A DNA stretch of 31,872 bases, taken from Lachnospiraceae bacterium UBA938 (GTDB lineage: Bacteria > Bacillota > Clostridia > Lachnospirales > Lachnospiraceae). The position numbers and the translations under genes are program-made. The stretch covers positions 1 through 31,872 of the forward strand of contig DBDG01000009.1 in NCBI GenBank assembly GCA_002293475.1, read 5' to 3'. The first letter of the stretch is position 1. Every line of letters starts with the position of its first letter. The notes under the pieces were generated by a model. It did no database searches. It had not been told where the DNA came from and worked only from the letters and a program-made list of their open reading frames with translations. Below are positions 14,884-23,159 of this stretch, one piece after another.

Positions 14884-17574
14884 CTAAGGAGCAAAAACGC
14901 CCTCAACACTCTTGACTTCGGCTTCTTTTTCCTCATGACTCCCCCCTAAGATCAGCAGTTCATGAATCAGAAGCGGGGTCAGTGACAATATGGACAAGCC
15001 GATCCATTCGCCACCCGAAAGCATCACTGTCCCAAATAGGCTGATAAAATAAGGCACCTGGGTGACCAAGATCTGTAGGAATACACCTATGCCGATGGCC
15101 GCAAGCATTACTTTATTCTCCAGAAGCTTCATCTTGAACACCGACTTGTTGACATCTCTCATCCCGACGGCATGAACCAGCTGACTGATGGCTAGGACCG
15201 TAAAGGCATGGGTCTGCGCTTTGGCAAGAATATCATCAATATTCAGCATCTTGCCCAGATTGGCTAGGCTGACCGGTATTTCATGGGCAGCAAGTGCCGC
15301 ATAAGGCACTTGGATAAATGCAACCAGGCTGATCACGGCAATGGCAATTCCGTAACACAGGGTGCAGCGTAAGCCGCCGTGGGCAAACAGATTTTCTTTT
15401 TTATCCCGAGGCTTCTGTTTCATCAGGGCATCCCCGTCATTTTGATCCACTCCGAGTGCCAAGGCGGGCAGTGAATCGGTAATCAGGTTAATCCACAGGA
15501 TATGGCTGGCCATGAGCGGCGTCGGAAGCCCGGCAAATACCGCCGCTATCATGGTAATGATTTCCCCGAAGTTAGAAGACAGCAAGAAAAGGATGCTCTT
15601 GCGGATATTTTCAAATATCCCCCGCCCTTCCCGGATAGCTTTTTCGATGGTGGCAAAATTATCATCGGTTAGAACTAGGTCGGCGGCATTCCTAGCCACG
15701 TCGGTTCCTTCCTTGCCCATGGCGATCCCCACATCAGCCGTCTGCAGTGAGGGCGCGTCATTGACGCCGTCGCCGGTCATAGCCACAATCCGCCCTTTCC
15801 GCTTTAGCGCTTCAACAATCCGCACCTTATGTTCAGGCGAAACCCGGGCATAGACCCGGACATTTTCCACCAAGCCATCAAACTCCTCTTCCGAAAGGCT
15901 TTCCAGACGGCTTCCGGCCAGACACTCCGCCTTGTTGGCGGCGATTCCCAGTTCTTTGGCAATGGCAAAGGCTGTATCGACATGGTCGCCGGTGATCATG
16001 ACCGTATCGACGTGAGCCTCTTTAAAGCAACCGACCGCCCCAGCCGCTTCCGGACGGGCCGGATCGATCATGCCCACCAGACCGATAAATATCATGTCCT
16101 TCTCATCGGTCAGGTCGCCTTTCGTCTTCATGGCTACCGCCAGCACGCGCAGGGCGTCGGAAGCCATGGCATCGACAGCCGCCAAGGCCTGTTTTTTCTG
16201 GTAGGAGGTAAAAGAAGTTTCCTTGCCGTTGATCAGGATCTTGCTGCAGGCGGATATCATTTCGTCCGCAGCGCCCTTGATATAAGCCAGCTTGGACTTG
16301 CCCCGGCCATGAACCGTGGTCATCCTCTTCCTGACCGAATCAAAAGACCGCTCCTCCACCCGGGGCAGCCGCTCTTCCAGCTTGTCCTTCCTGATCCCGT
16401 AATTCGCTGCCATATCCAGTAGCGCCAGTTCCGTCGGGTCGCCCAGCCGGCTTTCCTGCTCGATCACCGCATCATTACATAGAACGCAGCCCTCAATCAG
16501 ATGCCGGTTATGCTCGATGTCCAGTGACGTTGCCGGCAGCCGTTTCTGGTCGGTATAACATTCCTTGACCGTCATCCGGTTCTTGGTCAGTGTCCCGGTC
16601 TTGTCCGAACATACTACATTCACTGCGCCCAGTGTCTCTACCGAAGGAAGCCTTCTGACGATGGTATTTACCCTCACCATACTTGATACACTGATTGCCA
16701 GGACAATCGTTACAATTGCCGGAAGCCCTTCCGGAACTGCCGCCACGGCAAGCGAGATAGCCGTCAGCAGCATATCACCAACATCACGTTGCTGCAGAAC
16801 CGCCACGATGAAAAGTACGGCACAGATGATGACCGCCGCTATGCTTAATACCTTGCCCAAGTCCCCGAGACGCTTTTGAAGCGGGGTCATCTCACTGCCT
16901 TTTTCGTTGATCAGCCCGGCTATTTTGCCGATCTGGGTGTCCATGCCGGTAGCCGTGACGATGCCCTGTCCTCTTCCGTAAGAAACTACCGTGGACATAA
17001 AAACCATATTCTTTCGATCACCGATATTGTCTGCTGACGTCAGACAGGCCGCGTCCTTTTCCACCGGCACCGATTCCCCGGTCAAAGCCGATTCTTCTGC
17101 CTTAAGGTTGATGGCGGTTAAAAGACGCAGGTCAGCCGGCACCTGACGGCCCGCCTCCAGAAAGACGATATCGCCGGGCACCAGTTCTCCGCTGTCTATC
17201 TCAGTTTTCCTGCCGTCCCGTAATACCAGCGCCTTAAGGCTTGTCAGCTGTTTCAGGGCTTCAATGGCCCGCCGTGCCTTGCCTTCCTGAAAGATTCCCA
17301 TCAAGGCGTTGATCAGGATGACGGCAATGATAATCCCGGCGTCGCCTGCTTCTCCCAGAAATAAAGATATGGCAACTGCCGCCAGCAGAATATATATCAG
17401 CGGGTCATTAAGCTGATCCCAAAAAAGAGCCGGAAAGCCTTTTTCCTTTTTTTCCTCCAGCCGATTAGCTCCATAATTTTTCAGCCTTTCCGCAGCATCA
17501 TCGGCGGTAAGTCCGCTTTCCATATTGCTGTTCAGCTGTTTTAACGTCTCAGCTGCTGTTTTATCTGCATACAT
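14884..17574 (-). CDS. P-type Ca2+-transporting ATPase (PMCA/SERCA-like)
   Basis: The protein has 896 residues from the preferred start. It carries LTGES at about 164-168, the ion-binding helix motif PEGLP (281-285), the phosphorylation site CSDKTGTLTKN with D324, MTGDGVNDAPS in the P domain and the C-terminal cation ATPase segment. These are features of P2-type Ca2+ pumps that export Ca2+ with ATP. An open frame continues 47 codons upstream, but GAGGAGG lies 8 nt before the ATG at 17574, so I start there. The upstream extension is a repeat-containing leader. It has its own terminator. Confidence 0.94.
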   Translation of the reverse strand: MYADKTAAETLKQLNSNMESGLTADDAAERLKNYGANRLEEKKEKGFPALFWDQLNDPLIYILLAAVAISLFLGEAGDAGIIIAVILINALMGIFQEGKARRAIEALKQLTSLKALVLRDGRKTEIDSGELVPGDIVFLEAGRQVPADLRLLTAINLKAEESALTGESVPVEKDAACLTSADNIGDRKNMVFMSTVVSYGRGQGIVTATGMDTQIGKIAGLINEKGSEMTPLQKRLGDLGKVLSIAAVIICAVLFIVAVLQQRDVGDMLLTAISLAVAAVPEGLPAIVTIVLAISVSSMVRVNTIVRRLPSVETLGAVNVVCSDKTGTLTKNRMTVKECYTDQKRLPATSLDIEHNRHLIEGCVLCNDAVIEQESRLGDPTELALLDMAANYGIRKDKLEERLPRVEERSFDSVRKRMTTVHGRGKSKLAYIKGAADEMISACSKILINGKETSFTSYQKKQALAAVDAMASDALRVLAVAMKTKGDLTDEKDMIFIGLVGMIDPARPEAAGAVGCFKEAHVDTVMITGDHVDTAFAIAKELGIAANKAECLAGSRLESLSEEEFDGLVENVRVYARVSPEHKVRIVEALKRKGRIVAMTGDGVNDAPSLQTADVGIAMGKEGTDVARNAADLVLTDDNFATIEKAIREGRGIFENIRKSILFLLSSNFGEIITMIAAVFAGLPTPLMASHILWINLITDSLPALALGVDQNDGDALMKQKPRDKKENLFAHGGLRCTLCYGIAIAVISLVAFIQVPYAALAAHEIPVSLANLGKMLNIDDILAKAQTHAFTVLAISQLVHAVGMRDVNKSVFKMKLLENKVMLAAIGIGVFLQILVTQVPYFISLFGTVMLSGGEWIGLSILSLTPLLIHELLILGGSHEEKEAEVKSVEGVFAP

Positions 17575-17602
17575 ATCGGGTTCCTCCTCTGCTGACGCAT
17601 CC

Positions 17603-17694
17603 ATGCTTGTATTCATGCTTTGCTTGCAATACACGCTAGTCATTAATACTATGCTTGTACCTAATATTATGCTTGTACTCTGTATATTATGCTT
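17603..17694 (-). repeat. Imperfect repeats in the ATPase gene leader
   Basis: The 9-mer ATGCTTGTA (TACAAGCAT on the coding strand) occurs exactly at 17603-17611, 17651-17659 and 17669-17677. Partial copies (ATGCTT) lie at 17615-17620 and 17689-17694, plus a TGCTTGCAA variant. The last three are spaced 18-20 bp apart, each followed on the minus strand by ATA(A/G)TAT. They may be binding sites or just a degenerate repeat. Confidence 0.5.
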
Positions 17695-17732
17695 AAATAG
17701 AGGCGGTGCGCCCACATTCTTGCAAAGAAAAA

Positions 17733-17752
17733 AAAGCGAGCAAGCTCGCTTT
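17733..17752 (-). terminator. Intrinsic terminator of the Cys/His-repeat protein gene
   Basis: AAAGCGAGC / GCTCGCTTT make a perfect 9-bp stem with a 2-base centre. On the minus strand it is followed by TTTTTTTTCTTTG, and it lies 20 bp after the stop at 17773. Confidence 0.88.
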
Positions 17753-17772
17753 AAATAATCCCATTACTATGT

Positions 17773-18792
17773 TTATGTTCTGATTTCACCGCACCGTTCG
17801 CAGATATACTGCGTATAGCCTTCTGTCGTATCTGTCGCTGGAACGAACCTGACAATGGAGAATTTGTGGTTATCCGGATCTATATCAATGGGTTTATGCT
17901 CTTCTTCGCCACAGGAGCAGTTGCCGGTCATAATCCCTTGATCGGTACAGGTGGCTCCTTTATACTCATACCAGACAAAATTGTGACTATGTGGGGTCGG
18001 CGACGGTGTAGCCGTGGGCGTGGCCGACGGCCTCGGAGTAGCCCCGGATGGAAGCGGCGACGCTGTAGGGGTCGGCGATCCTTGAAGCACCGGAATCACT
18101 TGGGAATCAATCATAGTCTGGCAGACCGTGCAGATTCGCTGCCGGACTCCCGTCTGCGTGGCAGTGGCATTAGTGACCACTGTCCATCCTCCGGCCAGAT
18201 GGCCGTTGGCTTGTATGTTCTCCCTGTAATAAGAACCGCAGGAGCAGGTATATCTTCTGATGCCCGCCATCGTACATGTCGGTTCACTTTCAATGGACGG
18301 CATATATTGGTGAACGTGAGGCGTTGTGGCAGGCGTGCTTCCAGAACCGGTGACCGGTATGACCTCGCTTGCTAATATCTCATCGCAAGAGATACACTTC
18401 TGGACTCTTAGGCCTGTTTTGGTGGCCGTGGCCGGTTCACTTACTTCCCAGTCGTCGGCCTGATGGCCTACAGCCGGTGTCTCCACAAAATAAAAATCAT
18501 CACATTCACAAGTGAATTGAAGGCGGCCTCCGCTCAGACAGGTGGCTTGCAGGTAGATGCTCTCCTTATAGTCATGGACATGGCTTGGCGAAACAGAAGG
18601 AGTTGCCCCCGGACTTGTCGTTTCCCCGGGCGATGCAGAAACATCCGGAGTTCCCGTCGATACTGCTAGGGGAGAACTGCCGCCCATATTAGGATTGAGC
18701 GAAGAATAGACAATAACACCGGTAACTGCCAGGCAGACAACTATCGCGAGTATCCCTAATATTGAATTAAAGACCTTAAATATTCCGCCCAT
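17773..18792 (-). CDS. Membrane-anchored protein with three Cys/His (zinc-ribbon-like) repeats
   Basis: The protein has 339 residues. One N-terminal membrane helix (about 8-31) is followed by a Ser/Thr/Pro-rich linker, then three copies of one module. The pattern is H-x(1-2)-H-x(n)-C-x9-C-x-C ... H ... C-x2-C, with cysteines at 85/95/97/133/136, 173/183/185/221/224 and 282/292/294/331/334. The linkers between modules are low-complexity (TPTASPLPSGATPRPSATPT). The modules look metal-binding and face outward if the helix is an anchor. Similar repeats occur in extracellular proteins of gut Clostridia, with no defined function. It has its own terminator and lies upstream of the ATPase gene. Confidence 0.72.
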   Translation of the reverse strand: MGGIFKVFNSILGILAIVVCLAVTGVIVYSSLNPNMGGSSPLAVSTGTPDVSASPGETTSPGATPSVSPSHVHDYKESIYLQATCLSGGRLQFTCECDDFYFVETPAVGHQADDWEVSEPATATKTGLRVQKCISCDEILASEVIPVTGSGSTPATTPHVHQYMPSIESEPTCTMAGIRRYTCSCGSYYRENIQANGHLAGGWTVVTNATATQTGVRQRICTVCQTMIDSQVIPVLQGSPTPTASPLPSGATPRPSATPTATPSPTPHSHNFVWYEYKGATCTDQGIMTGNCSCGEEEHKPIDIDPDNHKFSIVRFVPATDTTEGYTQYICERCGEIRT

Positions 18793-18892
18793 ACATAAAT
18801 CTCCCTTTGTAAATATTATATACGGTTTGTCATAAAAGGTCTATATGTTTTTTATTCCAGTGATTTACTTCCAGTGTTGTCCCTGCTCGTAC

Positions 18893-20107
18893 CTATCTTA
18901 TCGACAGCCGTATAAAATAAGCATAATTATCTATTTCGACACTATCTTTAATAAATGTCAGAACAAAACGATAGGTTCCGGCGCTCAGCTCCAGGGGTTC
19001 ATAGACGATGTCAATACTGTCTGAGATAGCCTGATAAACAATTTCCCCGTCAGGACTTATTAATTCAATGTCAGTCAAGAAGCCCTGTGATTCATACTGG
19101 AGATTCATCATGTAAATACCGTCTTCCGGAACATCTATTGCAAAGACATTCTCTTCGTACTCCTCAGCCGTAAAGTCTCCGTACATATCTATTACCGGCC
19201 GACGGGATGCCAGCATGAAGCCGCTCACAAAGGTAACGGCAATACCGCTCATAAACAGGATAGCGGTCATGACAGCCGCAATAACAGCCGCTTTCTTGTG
19301 GCCTGCTTTCTTTTCCTTATTTGCGGCCTTGCTGTGAAGGAGCCTGCTGCCCGCCACGAACAGAAACGGCGTTGTAGCGCTTAAAACTAGGAAGACGCCA
19401 AGCGATGACAGCAATTCCAGCGTCGATAACGAAAGGTCTGCTGTAGTCGACAGGCTCTCACTGTTCAGTGCGCTCACCGTAAGGGATACGGCATTATTAA
19501 ACAGATGAAGCAGAGCGGGAATCAAAAAATTACCGGTTTCCAACATCATATAGCTAAGGATTGCGCCTATCATGGCGGTTCCTATAAAACGTATCGGATC
19601 CAGATGAAAAATACCGAAAATAAGACCCATGATCAGCACTATGAGCCACTTGCTTTTTATATTACGCATCGAATATTGGATCAAACCCCGGTGCATTGCC
19701 TCTTCACATACTGCCGGCATTACCGCGACGATGAAAAAGGAAATAATAAAGGGAACGGAGCCGAACATATCCGACATGGCCCGGGCTAACTCGGTCACCT
19801 CTTCATGTACAAAAAACTGAATAACTAGGCTAAACATCATGTTCAGAATAAAACTGGCAAGCCAGAATAGCGGCACAGCCCAAAACTGGCGTAAAGTGAC
19901 TTTTTTAATCGGAAAGACTTCCTTAAGAGAATTCTTCGTAAGAACCACCGGAACCACTGCAAACAACAAGATAATCACTTCCGTCAGCATAAGCCCGGTC
20001 ATCCCTAGGTAATACTGCAAGGAAGCGCTTACCGTAATAAATACTGCCATATGGACGATAAACATAATAATGCCGTGAATCGGCTTTAGCTCAATTTGCT
20101 TCGTCAT
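18893..20107 (-). CDS. CPBP-family intramembrane metalloprotease (CAAX/Abi) with C-terminal extracytoplasmic domain
   Basis: The protein has 404 residues from MTKQ. The N-terminal multi-helix region (about 1-250) contains the CPBP motifs EEAMHRG, FGIFHLD and HLFNN, which hold the catalytic glutamates and histidine. A further membrane helix follows at about 275-300, then a 110-residue beta-rich tail predicted outside. CPBP proteins process prenylated peptides or provide bacteriocin self-immunity. ATG 20107 overlaps the preceding lipoprotein stop by 17 bp; upstream in-frame ATGs at 20116 and 20131 are alternatives. The pair is translationally coupled. Confidence 0.86.
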   Translation of the reverse strand: MTKQIELKPIHGIIMFIVHMAVFITVSASLQYYLGMTGLMLTEVIILLFAVVPVVLTKNSLKEVFPIKKVTLRQFWAVPLFWLASFILNMMFSLVIQFFVHEEVTELARAMSDMFGSVPFIISFFIVAVMPAVCEEAMHRGLIQYSMRNIKSKWLIVLIMGLIFGIFHLDPIRFIGTAMIGAILSYMMLETGNFLIPALLHLFNNAVSLTVSALNSESLSTTADLSLSTLELLSSLGVFLVLSATTPFLFVAGSRLLHSKAANKEKKAGHKKAAVIAAVMTAILFMSGIAVTFVSGFMLASRRPVIDMYGDFTAEEYEENVFAIDVPEDGIYMMNLQYESQGFLTDIELISPDGEIVYQAISDSIDIVYEPLELSAGTYRFVLTFIKDSVEIDNYAYFIRLSIR

Positions 20108-20801
20108 TTCCCTCATCTCCCCCTTCCTCATATCCGTAAACTTCCAAGCCGTATATTGCCTCTTCGTCAGTAAATCCGTCTAACATCAACTCTTCCAGCA
20201 ACTCCTCGCGGGTAAAGGACTCGTAATAGGTATAGATCTCTACTGCCCTGACCGCCTGCTCAAACCAGTCGGCACCGCAATATTGCGCTCCGTATATGGC
20301 CTGCTCCCACGTAAATCCGTCATATTCCAACTGGTCTACCAGTCCCGCATATGAACATGCCTCGTATTCCACATACCCGACTGCCATACCCAGTGCCTCG
20401 CTGAACCAGTCGGCATCGCAATGATCTGCTCCGTATATGGCATCCTCATAGGCAATACCGTCTTCTACCAAATATTGAACCACCATTTCATACGATAGAT
20501 AGGAATACTTCAAATAAAGTTTTGCCAGGACGACGGCTTCCTTTTGGCCTAGTGTTTCTCCATCGTAATTTTCCGGGACGGCCTGGGCGGTATTGGCTGT
20601 TTTTTCTTGCAGGTCTTCTTTTAAATCAGCAACTTCGTCCAGCAAGTCCTCATTTTCTTCTTCCAGCCTTTCTATTCTAGTGCGGAGCTCTTCAAAACTT
20701 TCTGCTATGGAATGCCTGCTGCCGGTAGCTCTCATCATGCCGCAGGCGGTAAAGGCCATGGATGTTACTAATAACAGGACTGCTAAGGCAATTTTCTTCA
20801 T
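20091..20801 (-). CDS. Ltp-family lipoprotein, three Ltp repeats
   Basis: The protein has 236 residues. A signal peptide ends in a lipobox with C20 (MAFTAC), followed by a coiled coil at about 34-70 and three Ltp (host cell surface-exposed lipoprotein) repeats near 86-130, 133-178 and 180-223. The pattern in each is A-x2-Y-x(5)-(F/L/Y)-(T/S)-x3-L-x2-(Q/E)-L-x2-(D/E)-G-(F/I)-x3-(E/D)-A-(I)-Y-G. Known Ltp proteins include a streptococcal prophage lipoprotein that blocks DNA injection of superinfecting phages. Most chromosomal copies have no tested role. GGGGAGG lies 8 nt before ATG. It is cotranscribed with the CPBP protease. Confidence 0.85.
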   Translation of the reverse strand: MKKIALAVLLLVTSMAFTACGMMRATGSRHSIAESFEELRTRIERLEEENEDLLDEVADLKEDLQEKTANTAQAVPENYDGETLGQKEAVVLAKLYLKYSYLSYEMVVQYLVEDGIAYEDAIYGADHCDADWFSEALGMAVGYVEYEACSYAGLVDQLEYDGFTWEQAIYGAQYCGADWFEQAVRAVEIYTYYESFTREELLEELMLDGFTDEEAIYGLEVYGYEEGGDEGNDEAN

Positions 20802-21160
20802 CGGACTGTCCTCCCCAAGGATATGTTTGTATTTATTTTAGCTCTGTAGCCTATGTTCGCATAAACTATATATCTGTTTATTATATTCCCTTTTATGATT
20901 AATAACCCTTAATTCTTCGTATCAAAAGAGCCTGCGTAACATGAACTATATCATAAATAATCATGGATTAATATGAATTTGTAATTATTACTACAATTTT
21001 AATAAATATTACTATATCTAAATATCTTTTACTTATTTTAGATTCATGCCTTATTCTATGTACGATAACACATTAATGCATCAAATTTGCATATTATTAT
21101 TAAGGAACTCACAAGTTTGATAGTAAAATTCTCAAAATAGCTAATAACGTAAAAATAAAA
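20802..21160. other. AT-rich intergenic region with no recognised gene
   Basis: These 359 bases between the lipoprotein start and the tRNA terminator are strongly AT-rich with no convincing open frame on either strand. They must contain the lipoprotein promoter; a TATAAT on the minus strand near 20875-20885 is a candidate -10 but lacks a good -35 box. I see no repeat or structured RNA. Confidence 0.5.
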
Positions 21161-21179
21161 CCCTCGGTAAAACCAAGGG
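21161..21179 (-). terminator. tRNA-Gly terminator
   Basis: CCCTTGGT/ACCGAGGG on the minus strand form an 8-bp stem with one G-U pair and a 3-nt loop, followed by TTTTATTTTTA. It starts 16 nt past the tRNA 3' end. Confidence 0.85.
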
Positions 21180-21195
21180 CTTCAATTAACTGAAG

Positions 21196-21267
21196 AGCGC
21201 GAGACGGGACTCGAACCCGCGGCCCCGACCTTGGCAAGGTCGTGCTCCACCACTGAGCCACTCGCGC
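21196..21267 (-). tRNA. tRNA-Gly (anticodon GCC)
   Basis: On the minus strand the cloverleaf is complete. The acceptor arms are GCGCGAG / CTCGCGC, the D arm GCTC...GGAGC, the anticodon arm CGACC-TTGCCAA-GGTCG with anticodon GCC, and the T arm GCGGG-TTCGAGT-CCCGT. The discriminator base is U and CCA is not encoded. It reads GGC and GGU glycine codons. It is flanked by its own promoter and terminator, so it is a single-gene transcription unit. Confidence 0.97.
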
Positions 21268-21309
21268 ATATTAGATTAATCTGTCTATCATACCTCACAG
21301 ACAAATAAT

Positions 21310-21338
21310 AATATACTATATGGCATTTGCTTTGTCAA
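21310..21338 (-). promoter_or_regulatory. tRNA-Gly promoter
   Basis: On the minus strand a consensus TTGACA (21338-21333), a 17-bp spacer and TATATT (21315-21310) lie 43 bp before the tRNA 5' end. Confidence 0.8.
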
Positions 21339-21405
21339 TGAAAATCTCCAATATTTTTCCTAATTTCCTGTCTTTCTATTTTGCATTACGAAAACATGAG
21401 GCAAA

Positions 21406-23121
21406 TCATCTTATCCCAAAGCCATCCCGTAGCCTTGTGCCTGTTACCAGATACTCTAGTATATCGGCGTCATGTATATAAGGAAACACATAATAGCCGC
21501 ACAGCTGATCGCCGTCTTCCGCTCTTATATAGAAGGTGAGGCCGTTCTTTTCCACTGCCGGCATTTCGTACCTTTCGTAGTCAGCCTGGATGAACAGATA
21601 AGAAGGGATTGCCGTTTTGACATAGCCGAGCGTCCGGTAACTATAAAAGGCGGCATACATCAACAAGACAGTGGCAGCCATGACAGCAGAGATTTTTGTG
21701 AGCTTAAGCCAAAAACCTTTTTCCCGCTGGAGATAAAAAACCGGGACAATCACCAGCGGTGCCAGCAGACATGCCCAGCCATACTTTACCTGCGGTATCG
21801 TAAGCAGCCAATAAACCAGATTAGCAAAGATGACCACTCTGACCAGCATCATCGGCCAATCCAGTTTCCTACGCGTCAAAATATCCTTAATGACCATGAA
21901 CACATCATAGATCAGTATTCCGCCGACGGCAACGTATAAAATCTTATGGCTGGCCGATTCACCGGCAAACCAGTCCGGCACCCACCTAAGGCCGACATTC
22001 ATTACCTCTTCCGCCGGTTTCCATACTCCCCGAACGCCGTGTATCATGCTGCCTGCCGCCGCTTTCATGATTTCAATGTCACTTTTCCACCAGACATCAA
22101 ACCAGTCAATGGCACTTGCCAGATAAACCAGATAGCCGCTCGTCCGGATATTAGTCAGGAAAAAAGGAACCGCAACGGCGATACCGGTCAGAAGATAGCC
22201 TATGATAGGTTTCCACGCTCTTTTTTGTATCAGCCGCCCGGCCGGATAAACCACTAAAAGAGCCACAAGTACTGCTGAAGTTTTCACCACCGCCGCGAAC
22301 ACCGCCAGTATGCACAGCAAGGCATAAGGAAAAACTGCCTTCTCTTCTTTCTCCAGCATCGCTATCCACTCTGTGAAAATAAAAAAAGTGAGGCAGTTAG
22401 GCAGCGTATCGGTGTAGGGGTCGGTAAAAAATGAGGTAATGATAATCACGTAGACTATTTCCGCTACCGCCATAGCATCGGCAATATGGCTTCCCGGGCG
22501 TTTATACTTAAGCAGCCGAAAAAAACCGTGCAAGAAAAGCAAGAGTGCAAAGAAACCCCCGCTCCCCTTCAAAGACTGGCCAAATATAAATTGCATGCTG
22601 AATAATGCGTCAAAATAATGCTGGGAACTGTTAAAGCCAAGCGAAGGAAACAGGTTAGCAATACCTTTAACACTACCATACTCTTCGATCCAGCGGATCG
22701 TCTGGGCATGATACCAATCCGTATCAATCAATTTGGCCGGGCCGGCCGCAGCAAGGGCAAAGACGGCGGCCACCATAATCAGGGCGGCGGCAAAGAGACC
22801 GGCCTTTTTGCCTCTTATGGCATCGTGAGCGATCATATCCGTCTTCCAGTCAGATAACATCTGTCGGATATCCTTCCGGCAGACGACGGCAAAACCAAGG
22901 CAGAACAAAATCAGCACCATATTGGCCGCTGCCCCTACGCCCGTAAACAGGCTGAAGACTTGGGCATAGCAGGTAGTAAGCATGATGCCGATAAACATAA
23001 CATGAAAAAAACTATATTGACGGGCGGCGCCAAACATCCGGCATATCAGCTTAAGGCCGGCATAGCCTGTGATGAAGATAACCATACCCATATATATCCA
23101 GTTCAATAACAACGTCAGCAT
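21406..23121 (-). CDS. Polytopic membrane protein, LIC_10190 type (putative glycosyltransferase-like)
   Basis: The protein has 571 residues with about 12 hydrophobic segments. The segment LIDTDWYHAQTIRWIEEYG followed by ANLFPSLGFNSSQHYF is the hallmark of LIC_10190-type membrane proteins. These are distantly like GT-C glycosyltransferases, with an acidic motif (DTD) in the first external loop. The C-terminal soluble tail of about 70 residues lies outside the membrane domain. The substrate is unknown. It follows the family 3 glycosidase gene by 38 bp on the same strand and is probably cotranscribed, which hints at an envelope polysaccharide role. Confidence 0.75.
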   Translation of the reverse strand: MLTLLLNWIYMGMVIFITGYAGLKLICRMFGAARQYSFFHVMFIGIMLTTCYAQVFSLFTGVGAAANMVLILFCLGFAVVCRKDIRQMLSDWKTDMIAHDAIRGKKAGLFAAALIMVAAVFALAAAGPAKLIDTDWYHAQTIRWIEEYGSVKGIANLFPSLGFNSSQHYFDALFSMQFIFGQSLKGSGGFFALLLFLHGFFRLLKYKRPGSHIADAMAVAEIVYVIIITSFFTDPYTDTLPNCLTFFIFTEWIAMLEKEEKAVFPYALLCILAVFAAVVKTSAVLVALLVVYPAGRLIQKRAWKPIIGYLLTGIAVAVPFFLTNIRTSGYLVYLASAIDWFDVWWKSDIEIMKAAAGSMIHGVRGVWKPAEEVMNVGLRWVPDWFAGESASHKILYVAVGGILIYDVFMVIKDILTRRKLDWPMMLVRVVIFANLVYWLLTIPQVKYGWACLLAPLVIVPVFYLQREKGFWLKLTKISAVMAATVLLMYAAFYSYRTLGYVKTAIPSYLFIQADYERYEMPAVEKNGLTFYIRAEDGDQLCGYYVFPYIHDADILEYLVTGTRLRDGFGIR

Positions 23122-23159
23122 AGCCGGTCTCCTTACTTAAACCCCTTCCGTCCTGTCTT

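Noticed and set aside
15829..16422. Plus-strand frame of 197 codons opposite the P-type ATPase
   Set aside because: It lies inside the conserved ATPase nucleotide-binding region on the other strand and has no family features.
17698..17715. A diverged third copy of the GGGGCTCCGCCCC repeat near the ATPase leader
   Set aside because: GGCGGTGCGCCC is only loosely similar and lacks the palindrome and the flanking constant part.
17575..17715. Upstream extension of 47 codons as the true N-terminus of the P-type ATPase
   Set aside because: A strong GAGGAGG ribosome site sits inside the extension before the ATG at 17574, the extension is repeat-encoded, and conserved N-terminal sequence begins after it.
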